Part shown: positions 34,717 to 47,888 of the stretch, one piece after another
Numbering within the stretch: the first letter of the stretch is position 1
Layout: every line of letters starts with the position of its first letter
Assembly: GCA_034687125.1 (NCBI GenBank)
Contig: JAQGBZ010000244.1
Coordinates: 1 to 64,000 of the forward strand
Length of the DNA stretch: 64,000 bases
Reading direction: 5' to 3'
DNA from: Neelides folsomi
Lineage: Eukaryota > Arthropoda > Collembola > Neelipleona > Neelidae
Program-made: the position numbers and the translations under genes
Notes under the pieces: model-generated
Databases searched by the model: none
What the model saw: only the letters and a program-made list of their open reading frames with translations
Told to the model about the DNA's origin: nothing

Positions 34717-36905
34717 ATGAGAGATAAGCCTGTTCAACTGGATTACGATTCTAGTCAGCCTAGACAAACAACAAGGAGCAAGATTCTACCAAGTAAGACT
34801 TCATATGCCCCAATGTCCACTCTCGCTTATATAGCTATATACCAATATAGCATCACTATAAATTAAAATTCACTACCTTATAAATACATTTTCAGAGTTT
34901 ATACACATCTCTATTTAATACATTGAATATATAGCTGTATAACATTGTTATATTAAACTATAGCTTATACTTGTAATAAGTAAGTTCCGATACGTACCAT
35001 ATACTTATAGCTATACGTTTATAATCTTTATCAAAGAAGATATTATCTATATAGGAAGTTTAAACACTCAAAATGTATTTTTATATCATTTGATATTGAA
35101 CTGCATTGAGTACATAAAATTAAATATATGAGGATTAATGGGGGCCTTTGAAGTAACAGGAGAAGGGAAAGTTCATATATTGAACATTAAGCTGAAATGG
35201 AGAAGAGGTTAAATGTATTTAACCAAGTTTTATAGGGATGGAAAGAAGAGATAAGAAACAGAGTGTCCTTTATGTCCCCTCACGATCCACCCGTAAAGAA
35301 ATAGGTTGATTTCCTCATGGACCAATAACCACAAAGATCTCACAAGGATCTTCACTAACTTCTTTAAAATCACAACCAACTTGAACAATTTCTTAATAGC
35401 TATTAGTTAACAGGAGGATTTGGTAGTGGTCGTATAGACCCAGTACTTACGATATTAGTGTTAGTTTGACTCTTGATTTTTAATCTAATTGGAAGTTAAA
35501 ATGGGAATTACGCCGAACTTTGATACTTTTTCTTAATATACTAACTAAGTACATGGGTGTGGAATCTGGCTATTAAATTTGAGAATAACAATTGACCAAC
35601 TTTTTATTAACATATTGAGAGTAATTTAGGGAAAGTTCGGGGAATTGTGTTTTAAAAACCATGAATTTAAAAGTTATTGTTTAATGAGTGTCCTTAAAAG
35701 TTTGTTTATCTCACTCGGCTATGAAACCTTAGCCATATCAACATCATATGAACTCTTATGGGTTTTAAAACAATTTGCTGGTGTCGTTCATGTTTTAATA
35801 TGAGTAGATACTTTTTTGATATCTCTCATATGCTCTCGAAAGTTCTCATATTTATGCTATGTGAAACCGTGGAACATTAACGTTTTCTTGTGTAATGCGT
35901 CTTAAGGAGAGATATGAGAGTTCCTAATGTGTTTTTCTTCTTTAGTTGTGTAATTGGGCAAACAAAGGAGTTGTGTTGGTTTGAAGAAGAAAAGGAAACT
36001 CAATTTATTAAGTCTAATAATTGGATTACTCAAACTCCTCCTTACTTTGCCGATCAATATTTAATTTATTCCATCCACATATTTACATATAGAGACAAAC
36101 ATCTTGTATTTATTTCCCCTAAACTTCCACTTAGAGATCTCATAAATGACTTAAATCATTAAATCATTTTTAGTATTTAAGCCTTGTCTCTGTCAATCCT
36201 TTACCTAATCCAATAACCAGGAAATTGTATGATTTTGAATTAGCATATAATCAAACTAGACCAATTTATAATCGCGAATAATACACATGAAGATTACATA
36301 ATAATTATAATCATAATTAATATTATTAATGATAGTGACTTAACTAGGAAAAAAGAGTTTAATGTTAAATTGTTTAATGTTAAATTAGTTTAATTAATTA
36401 TAGAATTAAATGTAGGTTGAGTTCAATTCAGCATTTTTACAATGAATTTATTATTTTGTTTTAGACGTGACAAACGATATGTCTTCAGTGAACATGGGGG
36501 CCCATGCGGCCTTTAAAGTCCGCGACCACATCAATGGTGGTTACTCACAGAGCAAAGATCAACAATCTTCCTTTGCGAGTTCTGCAAAGATGAATGCAAG
36601 CGGTAAGCTTCAATATAATTAAATTGGTTAAATTCTAAATTCTTTTGGCTTCCCATATGAAATAACCATTCACTTCTCCAATTAATTAAAGTATATAATT
36701 AATTCGAATTTTATCAATCAATGGGGGCAAATTATAGCAATTTATAATCATTTGTGATAATGATAAATTTTTTTCTTTTCCAGATAACATGGACGGAAGT
36801 CTCCCCAAATACAATGGGAAGATGATGAACTCCATTTGGGGAATGTACAATCGGTTCTCCGTCCACAACATCAAGTCTCATATCGCGTATGGGAACAAGG
36901 CCTGA
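34717..36905 (+). CDS. Small orphan protein, 111 residues, TATA-driven
   Basis: Three exons, 34717-34792, 36465-36602 and 36784-36905, with a first intron of 1.67 kb. Phases match at both junctions (A|AC and G|AT) and all four splice sites are canonical (gtaagact, gttttag, gtaagctt, tttccag). The protein is hydrophilic and starts MRDKPVQLDYDSSQPRQTTR; it contains MGAHAAFKVRDHINGGYSQS and NGKMMNSIWGMYNRFSVHNI and ends IAYGNKA. There is no signal peptide, membrane helix, cysteine pattern or motif that I recognise. Codon use (many C-ending codons) is unlike the AT-rich flanks and supports real coding sequence. The strong TATA suggests regulated or high expression. Function unknown. Confidence 0.72.
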
Positions 36906-38433
36906 GCGGCCTTTTATTTCAATCAGATTTATTAACCTTTTTATTACTCATTAGTTGTTAGGGTTTAGCCATAGAAGCCTTTAAGCTTTAGCCATTGTCA
37001 GAAGTGTTACAAAGGAATGATATTGTATTATAATGTTAAATCCCTATATTTCTTTCGGACTCCCAATGAGATGATTTATTTCTCAACCATTGTGACCCGT
37101 ATCTCGTCCAAGGTATTTCAAGCGTCGTGAAGGAAGTTACAGGAGAGGGAAGTGTACGAAAATGTTCAACTCATGTACCTTAACTTAACTTGGTTCATTC
37201 TTACTTTTATTTGTCTGTTATTACTGATATTCCGCTAATTGGTTTAGAATTTGAAGTTTTTTGAAAATTTGCAAAGTTTGCTTTAAAGATTCTCGAAGAC
37301 GTTTAAAATATTTATAATTTTCATAATTAGATGCAAGGAATTAATCATGAAACAAGATTACTGATATTATTATAACTTTATCTCTATTATAATTGTTACT
37401 TAATAATAATATAAAATACTTACTTAATATTACTCTTTTGAAATAGAAATGTGCAATATAACAAATGTGTTAATTAATATTTAAATGTGTGAATTCTGCG
37501 TGATTGAGATGAAATTTTTATAATTTTACTAGATATAATTTGGATTGTGGTTTCTCTGTTAAAATAAGAGCTAGCGTCTAATGCTCCTTTCGTTTATTCT
37601 TATTGTGATTTTAAAAATATAATTTCTTGTCAATCAAAAATTGAAACGGGCGGATGAATAAGTGAATGCATTTGCTATACATGTGAGTTTAAATAAATCT
37701 GATTGAAAATAAAGAAAATCTTAAAATATTTAAGTTTGTATTTTGAGTTATTCATTTTACTTTGTGCAATTTCAAACCTTAATAGTTCATTTTATGCTTA
37801 TGCATGTATTTCACGTACGTATTCGTACATTATATTTTTATGGATAAATGAGAGATATGATTACCAATAGGCCATATTTATGAATTTATGAAATGACTTT
37901 TTACGGGTCTAGGGAGTATTGTATTTTGATTGATAATGATAACTCACATTCAGAAGACTTTTTCATGTGTTCAAAAAACTTGAAATATAATTAAGATTTT
38001 AGAAAAAATTTCCAGGAACTATTTACAACTATAAAATTATGTTTAATATAAAAATAACAATTAATTGCAGATATATTACTTAGCCTTGAAAAAACTTGTT
38101 TTTCCTCCTAAATAATCTTTTAGATTCTATCAATCTCATCTCATCAATTCATCATGAGTACATTCATCTGATCTCCTGATCTCAAATTATAATTTGCATA
38201 ATTTGCATCGTTTTTGATCTATATTATGCATGTACCTACATATTATGTTTTCTACATTCCTACTTTCCTCTACTCAACCAGTAGACAAAGTCGAGCAATT
38301 GTTATAAGGACCCCGGATTTGTAGTACGTTTTAATTCTTATAATAAAATCATTTATATTTTTAAACTGATTTGCGAATAAATATTTTTAAATTCAAGTTA
38401 GAAGTTGTTAGTTTATTTTCTGATTATAAAAAT
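36906..38433. other. Intergenic
   Basis: 3' flank of the orphan gene and 5' flank of the GPCR; AT-rich, no gene or notable repeat seen. Confidence 0.4.
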
Positions 38434-39804
38434 ATGTCCGATATTAAGATATTTAATAACGAATCCTTAACAATTTTTGAGTATAAAACAGAAAATTCTT
38501 CAAATTTAACAACAATGAATTTTAACAGAACATTAAATTTGAATACATCAATCGAAGAGGGAAATGTTAATATTGTTGATCCTTACATTTGTACTTATAT
38601 TCCTTTGCCTTTTATGCCACTCGGTTTAATTTTTCTTATCATTACAATTTTGGGTTTAATTGGAAATGCCTTAAGTTTCTTTGTTCTCATTCGACCAAGA
38701 ATGAAATCAACATTTAGAATCATTTCAATTGGCTTGACACTTTCGGATTTTATTTACTTATCCAATAAATTTCTTCGTTATGGACTTCCATCATTTTTCG
38801 AATATCTCCAAATTGCTCCAAACTACACTAACTATTATTTGCCACTTGTTGGACCTCAACTTTGTGCATTTAATTTTATATGTAAGAATTCGTTTATTTT
38901 TTGTTTAATTCCGATTAATTTACATATTTCCATTTATTGTTTTATTTCAGCTCATTCTCTATCAATTTATTTTACTATTGGAGTTTCGATCGATCGATTC
39001 GTAGCAATTAAATGGCCGTTGCAAGTAAAAAGACTTTGGAATCAGCGACAAGCCCTAATATTGTCAATAATCCTTGCCTCGTTTTGTTTAATTTACAACG
39101 CTTCAAGATGGCTGGAATTTGAAAGATTCACAATCTACAACGAAGATGGAGAATTTGTTAAATATGACATGAGAACAACGGAGTTAAGAGGGAATGACAA
39201 ATATAAAATATATTATCTTTTTGGTGGCTATTTAATATTCATGGACTTGATTCCATTTTGTACAATTATTGCTTTGAACCACTTCATCTGGAAAACGGTA
39301 ATTTATTAATTTAATAAACAATATTTACCATTTTTTAAAAATTAGTTAAGTGTGTGCTGCTAATATAAAAAATAAATTGATTATTTTAAGATAAATGTTG
39401 CGAGCAAACAAAGAAGACAATTAAGCTCATCAGAAAAACGGGAAAATTCGTTTACGTTTATGTTATTCTCTGTAGTTGTTGTTTTTCTTATATGCAATTT
39501 TCCCTGGTTTGTTATGGATTTAATTGAATTGCTTAACGTGATTTTTAATGCTAATTGGAACTTAAACTTTGGTCAAAATTTCAATTATTTTGCTAATTTT
39601 CTTTTGACAATTAACTCTTCAGTTAACTTTTTCCTTTATTGCATCTGCGGGGCAAGATTTAGAAATGAGCTATATGCAATGTTCAGATATATTGCTATGC
39701 ATATTCCATTGCTAAATATTTATATTAAACAATTCAAAAATCCTTCAAATCATTTTTCAACGAAATCAACAACTTCAAATATTTCAACAATTTCGAGTGT
39801 TTAA
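38434..39804 (+). CDS. Class A neuropeptide GPCR, FMRFamide-receptor-like
   Basis: Three exons, 38434-38881, 38951-39297 and 39391-39804, give about 402 residues. The N-terminus has four N-glycosylation sequons (NSS, NLT, NRT, NTS). Seven spans are seen: TM1 with GLIGNALSFFVL, TM2 with LTLSD, TM3 after CAFNFISHSLSIYF ending in IDRFVAIKWP (DRY replaced by DRF), TM4, TM5 (LIFMDLIPFCTIIALN), TM6 (FLICNFPWFVMD, with NFP in place of the usual CWxP) and TM7 (INSSVNFFLYCICGARFR). The NSSxNFxxY form of the TM7 motif and the TM1-TM3 sequence resemble FMRFamide-receptor-like arthropod GPCRs. Intron 1 is 69 nt, a multiple of three and stop-free, but removing it restores the expected TM3. Ligand not determined; the Ser/Thr-rich tail offers phosphorylation sites. 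Confidence 0.85.
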
Positions 39805-40375
39805 AATGTGTCAAGACTGATAATGTCTCATCAGCATTAAAGAAAGCACTGTAAAAACAACGATATTCGATAATCTTTAAGTTAATGAGGAGACATAATT
39901 AACATAATGAATAATTTAACATTTCATTCAATTCATTCAAATTATGTATTTAATAAATAATTCAGTATATTTTAGTTTTAGCTCCAGATGTTAATATACT
40001 ACTAGATACTATGTACATAAATATAAAGTACTATATAAAATATTAAAATCCATTGTTTTATCTTTTATATATTTTATATCCATTATAATTGTTTAGCCTA
40101 TTCATTGCTTATGATTATCTAACTAAATATTAAAGGTTATGGGGTGATAAATGAATAATTTTAAACTTTAAATTCCAATTTATTTAAATTAATGAAGACG
40201 CCATGTAGTAATAAAATAGTTATTTAATATTTCAATTTAATGCCATATAAAACAGTACATATAGAGTAGAAAAAAAATTTTTTGATTTAATATTGTGGCA
40301 TATATATATTATATAGTATATTAAAATTAAAAATTGAGCTAAATTTAGATTTAGTATATTTTCTTAAAATTGCAA
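39805..40375. other. Intergenic
   Basis: Very AT-rich spacer with no gene seen. Confidence 0.4.
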
Positions 40376-41845
40376 ATGAATAAATTTATAGATATTTTTA
40401 TCGTTTTAAATATTTTATTTTTAGCAAATATAAAATGTTCATTAAGTTTAATTTATCCTGATAAATTAAATAAAAAAAGATTTTAGAGGGGTTTCTAAAA
40501 ATTTTGGTATTTTTCATTCATGTCTAAATATGTTAGTTGGCCAATGGAAAAAGAAGGTTCGACCCTTTCAAATTCATATAGATCGTATTTTAATTATTTT
40601 GGAACTCCACTTGTAATTCAACCTATTATCGATAATTTATTTGGAAAAGACAATGAAATTCAGAATGTGACGATTAATTTGCCTTTATTATTTGGCCCAC
40701 GTGCATTTTATCAATTAAAATATTTACATTGTCAAGCAATATTCTTTAAATATCCTTTTGCAAACGAAGTTTCTAAAAAAATTGAAGTTCTATCTTACAA
40801 TATGTTAACTGGAGCTAGAGATAAACTTTTATATTTAAACATAAATCCGACTTACACGATCTTCTGTATTAAAAAATTGATAAAACCCCCACAATATTTT
40901 TTATCCTCATATGACTATAATAATAGTTTTGAGACAACTTCAATTATTCTTATTTGTGAATCGAATGATTTGCCTTCAATTATAAACGTTTTTTGTGTAT
41001 CTTGTTCCAATAAAATTTCAGTAATTAAAGCAGATTATCTTCAGACTTCTTTACCTTTGCCCAATGATTTAAGTAATAAAAAATTAAAATTATTTGTTAA
41101 AAATATAAATCAAAATTTTAAACTAACACCAATATATAATACAGATGTCGACTTTAGGGCATCTTGTAATAAATTCTTCACAAATTCTGCAAATAAGTGT
41201 GGATTATTCGAAATAATTCAGAGATATAATTTAAGTTTATATAAACCAGAATATGACTATGAATTCATTGGGGCAATTCGATGGTTTTTTTACAATCCTC
41301 AAAATTTTCAATTTCTTTCTAGTGAAAATCAAGATGATCAAATGTTCTTTTTGCCCAGTTGGAGTAACAATTTCATATTTTAGCTTTATTGTGATAGTGA
41401 ACAAAATCCTACAGATAGTATTCAAAATTTGAGTTTTAGTAGCAATATAATTTATTTACTGTTAGATTTTAGATCTAAAGAACAACACTATTATGATGTT
41501 GTCTTTCCACCAAATTTTATAATAATCAATTCAAAAGAATCGTCAATTTTAGCTGAAATGATTTTAAAACTATTTTCAGATATTTTCGTTATTAGACTTA
41601 AAGGCGAGGACATGAATTTTTTTATAAAAGAATATTGGTCTATTAGGAGAAATTTCATATCCGATATTATAACAAGAAACATTTATTCAATGAGTGAATC
41701 GGGGCTTTTTGAAATTTGGAGTGATGATGGATTAACTTACAACAAAGCATTTGTGTATAAAAAATACAAGAGAATCATCAAATATACCAATTTCACTGCT
41801 CCAAATGTGGCAAATACAAAAGAAAATAGTTTACCTTTTCATTAA
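40376..41845 (+). pseudogene. Ionotropic-receptor-like gene with in-frame stops (copy 1)
   Basis: An ATG at 40376 opens a signal peptide (MNKFIDIFIVLNILFLANI, then KCS). The same reading frame continues through 40520-41380 and 41384-41842 but is cut by TAG at 40484, TAA at 40496 and TAG at 41381, with no net frameshift over 1.47 kb. The long middle part looks like the extracellular N-terminal region of a divergent ionotropic receptor; the last 130 codons resemble its second ligand-binding lobe (FPPNFIIINSKESSILAEMI, then IYSMSESGLFEIW). The pore and membrane helices are missing, and the frame ends before the expected last helix. A small intron could remove the first two stops, but not the third. 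A recently dead gene is the simplest reading; stop readthrough is the alternative. Assignment to the receptor family is moderate. Confidence 0.6.
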
Positions 41846-41869
41846 TTATGATTTTTTTATTTTGACAAC

Positions 41870-42530
41870 AGATCGTGCACATACGACTCTCTTGGTCAGG
41901 GTTTACAATCTGGGAACTAAAAGAAGCACATATGATCGACATTTTTTAACACCAAACTTTGTTCAAAAACATTATTGATAATTTCCCATCCCGCTCAGTA
42001 GAAATAATAAGTTTAAACAATAAAACAATGCATTTGGATATTCCGAGCATTGACAAAATAGCGTATCTTGGGTTAGATTTTAAATCTAAACAAAATAATT
42101 TCTATAATATTGTGATTCCTTGAGATTTTGTTTACATGGGCTTGGAAAGTACGATCCTTTTATTTGAGCAAATTTTTAAATCATTTCAAGATATTTTTGT
42201 AATTAGAAACAAACCTATGGATGTAAAGTTTGTTGTAAAACGACATTGGACTTTTAAGAAAAGTATTATGTCAGATATTTTTTCAAGAAATATTTATTCA
42301 ATGAGTGAATTGGGAATTTCAGATTTTTGAAGGAATAATTATTTGGATTATATCAAAAGATATGTGTATAATGATTACAAAATAAAAGTAAACTTATCTC
42401 ATTCACTTCTCCAAAAGAGTTGAGTTTAAATGTAAAAAGTTTGCCTTTGCAACCCTTAAGTACCATTTTTATATTTTTCTCCATAATGTTATTTTTTCAA
42501 TACTTGTTTTTGTCATTGAATAACTCAAAT
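41870..42530 (+). pseudogene. Tandem second copy of the IR-like C-terminal region
   Basis: From about 42010 the sequence repeats the end of copy 1: YLGLDFKSKQNNFYN matches YLLLDFRSKEQHYYD, IFKSFQDIFVIRNK matches LKLFSDIFVIRLK, and SDIFSRNIYSMSELG matches SDIITRNIYSMSESG. It is broken by TGA at 42121 and by a further stop after SDF near 42330. Downstream, in shifted frame, a hydrophobic helix follows SLPLQPLSTIFIF (about 42440-42520), where ionotropic receptors have their last membrane span. The block 41870-41975 lies between the copies and may be a piece of the linker before lobe 2. Clearly a degraded duplicate. Confidence 0.65.
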
Positions 42531-43090
42531 ACAAAACAAAGATGGTACGGTATGGTATGTAATGTAACATATTAAATTTAGAGATAATAATAATTTGTAT
42601 ATTTTACATTTTTTTGTTTTTTCACTCCATGTTGAAGGTTGTAAATTCACCATATACCAAGTGAATGGATCTCAATTGAATTCACCAATAACATAGTTCC
42701 TTCATAATTATGACATTATATTTATATAATTTGACGTATATGCATTATATAACTACACTATTGCACAATAATTCATTAATTAGATAAGATCTTAACTATT
42801 ACCCAACAAATCATTCGAGGAAACAAGAAACATTAAAATAAGTAATATTTTAAAATTTATTACTGCTTTTGCTTCTTAAAGAATAATGCTTATGGTTAAA
42901 GATTTGCTATTTAAAAAAGATTACATCATATTTAATAATAAATTATTAAAAACCTGTTTAAAATTTAAAATCCATATTCGCATATCTCTTAAAAAACATC
43001 AGAATTAGGTGAAAGATGACTATATAAATATTATATCTTGTGGCCTTTAAAGTTTGGTCGCCGAAGGATTGAACTTGTGAAGATAAATTG

Positions 43091-45166
43091 TTATCTCTCT
43101 GAGAATTTTGGTGGGACGTTTAGGAAGGATTGAAGTGAGTCCTTTGCAGCTCCAATGCCCCTACGGACACTTTCACTCAAACTCTTCTTCTCCAACATCC
43201 CAGAGATGAATCCACTGTTGAGGCAATCTCCTCCGCCAGATACACTCGAAATTCCTCTTTCCATTTTCGGAGCCCCGAAATCCCTCCACTCAAATTCCCC
43301 TCCTTCCTCTCTCCAAAGGACCTCAAAAATAATTCAATTAGTAATACAAAATCCATTAAAATAACAACCACCATGGGAGATTCAATTAAAACTCTGAAAT
43401 TTGGAAAAATTAAAATTATTGAATTCATTTGTTGTTTGAGTTGGGAAAATGCTAACTGTACAACATTGGAAATTCTAAAACTTGGATGTTTACAGTCGAT
43501 GAATTCTGATAATTTGAAGAGAAATTTAAATGCCGCGGGGAATTTTAAATTTAAAAAGATTATCGCTGTGGGAAATTTGAAATATTGATTGAAGAGAAAA
43601 TTAAAATTGTAGAAATTACTTAAGGACGGACTTACAGAAATGCCCGCAGATCCCCTCGTCAGTAAAATGATTTGGAGGTGCGGGAAGAGCGCGGCTGCTT
43701 TTGGACCCAAAACCTCGAGGGACCAATTTCCTTGCTCATATTTTCCCTCTTCTTTCCCTCCAGCGAGAATGGAAATGAGTTCACTCAAATTCGGAGATAT
43801 GAATTTAATGCAGGAGAAATTCTCCCTGGGAATTTCAAGAATTTTACTCGCTTTTCTTTTCTCGGTCGGCTCGAACCAAACTGTCAATTTTCATTTCAAA
43901 TTATACAAAAAATTATATAAAATATTATATGTATCTACTAAAGTGAAAGTCTATATCTGTATTAAATATCTCATATGTATGATTTCCCTATTTTCGTATT
44001 TCTCTAACCCACCAATTATGTAAACATGCAGTGAATTCATACTTATATGTAAACACAACTACTACATTATTTCACGTGCTTATATTGTATTAAAATACTA
44101 TATATATATGGGATATGTATATGGAGTGTATCATATGTATGTATGGGTGTATAATCTCGTTACAGTTATATTAGTCATTTAATAGTTATAGGCGTGTTTT
44201 AATATTTTGAAAATAAGACATCCGGCAAGAAATAAGGTGATACATATTTGTAAATTCTCCTACTTGAGAATGTGAGAATGTTGTACAATGCTAAAGGTGG
44301 AATAAGGTGGATTAAAGATTAAAATATTGATTTTAGGGAGGATAAATGAGTTCATTTGTCGGTTGAGCGAATGTTGAGATCTCCTAACCTGGTACGGACT
44401 CATTAGTGCAGATCTCCATGAGGATCCTCATGGTCTCAATGGGGAGATTCCCATCCATGATGACGACAGACGCTTGGGCAATGTCACTCCGATGGTTCTC
44501 GATTACACTACCCCCAATGGCCCCGTGGCATTTCATGGCCCCTAATCCAATCACGCACTCGCCGTCGGAATTCAAAATCCCGCCGTACACCGCCGTTCCT
44601 TCTTCACATCTCACGATCCCACGCTCGTCCTTTAAATGTCAAATACCAAAAAATATAAAGGTCATTTCGGGAAATATGAATTGCCAAATTTAATTACATC
44701 TAATTACAGTAATTACATAGATGATTAAAGTTTAATAATACATTGAGTAACAAAAGATTAAAGTATTAATGCATTAAATTAATAATAAAAAAATTAGTAT
44801 AATCAAGTTGGGAAGTAAAGTTCAAAAAAATTGTAAAAAGTTCAAATTTAAAAATAAAAAGTGGTGGGTGGAAAAGTGAAAGGAGAAAATTAAAATTTTA
44901 TAAGCGTCCGTTCATGTGGGAGGTTTTGATTCTTTTGATTGAAAGGTGGAGGAGTTTAATTCTTAGCCTGGAGGAGAAGAGAAACTTCTTGATTTTACCA
45001 TCTGGGCCTCTTGGAAGCATGAAGAGAGATTGTGGCCGAAAAGGTCATTTCCAATAGCGGAAATTAACAGAGGATTTTGGCCGTGTTTCCTCAAGGCTTC
45101 GGACATGTTGCGACCGACGCCTCCTGGAACACTCCGCACTCCGCAGTTGTGCGTCCGACCGTCATT
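43091..45166 (-). CDS. PfkB-family sugar kinase, probably pseudouridine kinase; 5' end missing
   Basis: Four exons join in frame: 45166-44999, 44629-44389, 43880-43636 and 43321-43091 (stop 43093-43091), about 294 residues. They span most of a ribokinase-like fold: NDGRTHNCGVRSVPGGVGRN with the PfkB GGVGRN signature, LLISAIGNDLFG, GAMKCHGAIGG, then the split-codon block SVPVWFEPTEKRKASKIL, FISPNLSELISI, ILLTRGSAGI and the C-terminal signature SSVSGGGDCLNSGFISGML with the catalytic Asp. GGVGRNMSEAL and PVWFEPT are typical of pseudouridine kinases, which phosphorylate pseudouridine before glycosidic cleavage. The usual GAGD reads GGGD here. The N-terminal strand and any fused glycosidase domain must lie upstream (beyond 45166), but I could not find them. 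Confidence 0.82.
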
Positions 45167-47888
45167 CTGAACAAATACCCCATTTACTATTTATACTACC
45201 AGTATAATATATAATATCTTACAGCCACAATAACTAAATAAACAGAATACAAACTAATAAAATATAATTAATGATGTATATTATATACAGGTATGTACTA
45301 TATCTAGGATATATATCTTCTGTTAGACTAAATAATGCGAATAAAACATTTTATATGTATACTTTTCATTATTTATTAATATAAATAAAAACAGCACATT
45401 ACGAGAAAGAAAGAGAAATAGAGCATAAATATCATTTGCATATAAAGATAAGAGAGAACCAATAAAATAGTTTTTTCATCTATCACGCATGGAAAATTGC
45501 GTAAAGGAATTTCATATTATTCATAATGATTGAAAACTTTCTTCATTTGTGTCCACGCCTTTTCTCATTACCTATGTATAGATAAGTCATTAGGGAAGTT
45601 TATAACTGTGAGGGGAATGTTTGAATTCGATAAGGAAGGAAATTCTGTTTAATTTCCTCATTCCTAATGAGGACTTTATGTTAATTTTCCATTACTTTCC
45701 ATATTTTCTAGTCCAAATATGAAAAGAAGCCTTTTCAATTCCTTTCTCCTTTCAAAAACTTTTTCTCTCAAGTTTGGAAAAATATTCAAGAACTGATTTC
45801 AACATTTATAAAGTTTGGGGCTTTTTTTCATAAATCCATATTGGCATGTTTCTATTCATAAAATTCATAAATATCCACTTAGGCATTTGCTATGTAAAAT
45901 AATTCGAATGGATTGAACAATAAATTAATTTGTTTGTAAATACTCATGAAATGACGTAAATTGAATTGATAAATATTTTCATGAATTATGGATGAGAACT
46001 ACTTACTGCTTACCTATACATATCTGACATGCATATCTAGATAATATACTACATATCATTTCGTACATACATACCTAGGATATATGAATGCATTCATACT
46101 TCATATACGCTGATACAAATACCTATTTACAAAACATAACTCAATATTTATTTTTATTCATTATTTAATCTACCTATTATATTCGTAATGTTGTCAAATT
46201 AGTGGAAATAATATAACAATAAATTTAATTTATAATTTCATATTTTATCCATTTCCCTAATACTTATATTTGTATTTCTTACTCTTGTTCTATGGACAAT
46301 TAATGGGTTTTGTTCAAGCAATAAAAAGTAAAGATAAGTTTATATCTTAATGCAGGTAATAGAGTTATAAGTGTGTGGGATATATAATTTAACTAGGAAG
46401 TTTAGTGTTTTGTGGATGAGCGTGTGAAGGCACGTGTAGAATAATTCTCCCATAAGTATTTGTATTTTGAAATTGAAGCGTCGCGGGTACGTGCAGGGTA
46501 TAAGAAGTACACCAAATCCCGGAATTTCCCCTCCAAATTCCCGGAGAATAAAAGGGAGAGAGGAAATCCATTGAACTCTTGAATGACTCAACTGCTTGGA
46601 GATCTCAAGTTGAAGTTATGCAGAAGCTAAGAATATCCCCCGGCCGCCCTGCCAATTCCCGTTAGACTCCAAGGTAACGTCCAAATTACCAGGCGGCTCC
46701 AAACAGAGGAATTTCACAATTAAATAACTATTATTTTTTATTAACTCCCCGTATTTAAATACAATGAAAATACCCACAAAACACTCCAGACCTAATCTTA
46801 CTGCATGGTTAAACTACTCAAATGCTAATTCAGCCCATTCATACAAAAACTAACTATTTAATTAAATGTTAATTTAAACATTATTATTTCAATGTTTTTG
46901 TAACGAATTAATGTTTTTATAACGAAATTGCAATTAAAATATATAATGAGCATATTTTAAATGGCGGTAAATTTGAAAATTGACCAATAAATACATACAA
47001 TCTGTATTTATCCTTTCATTCTTATATTCGCTTCATTTAAAATACAAACAAGTATACCTATTGTTATACTATTATTTTATACAAAGTACAGATAGTAGAC
47101 TTATTTGTATGTACTAATACCTATATTAATGTAATGTACCATACAAAGATAAGCTTACCATACCTATAAATATTATACATATTGAGTTTACCAAAAATCC
47201 TTTCTTTCATCTTACTTCTTGCATAAATTTTTTCTTAGAAAGTCACGGTTGGGTAATTTTAAAGATCAGATGATCATTCGACCCTTTTCTCATTTTATTA
47301 AGAACCTCTAGGGGAAAAAATTCAAATTTTTTCCTCCGAATTCAAAACCCCTAAAAACATAAAACGATCTTTGATCAAAATGCAACACATTTAAAGTTTT
47401 ATATTATAACATTATTTGGTGAATTTGAATAATGCTTATATTTGAGAATTTTAGAAAATGGGAAATATTGCAAAACAAGTTAAATCCACTTAACGGTTAT
47501 ATAATTAAAGAGACAAATGAGGCGGGAAAGTGTGAAATAATACATGGCTCCAGTTGAATGGATCCATTTAATAAAATGATTAATAGTTCCTTTCTCCATA
47601 CGTCCCTTGTAGTACAAATCGGGGAGTGAATATTCATTGCGTGTAGCCATGAGGTTGCCCAGAGATTTCCCCAATGTGTTGGGAAAATTCATCAATCTTT
47701 CGCCCTTTGAATTCGCACTGCCATAAATTACATTGGCGGGCGACCCGTTGCATGGCCGGGATTTTTAAATTCCGAGTTTAAAAGTTTCCTAAGATGGGAA
47801 ATAACAGCAGCGGACAATTATTAATTAAAGGGTATTAGGTATGGGAGGTTTATTGGGTGGGGTGGAGATGGGAGTTGATGGATAGCGC

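Noticed and set aside
34546-34767. Minus-strand and plus-strand frames over the orphan gene's first exon
   Set aside because: They overlap the 5' untranslated region and exon 1 of a better-supported gene with matching splice phases.
35914-36162. 82-codon frame inside intron 1 of the orphan gene
   Set aside because: No homology and no splice context; single-exon chance frame.
43373-44023. Plus-strand frames at 43373-44023
   Set aside because: Opposite strand of PfkB kinase exons and introns that have clear family motifs.
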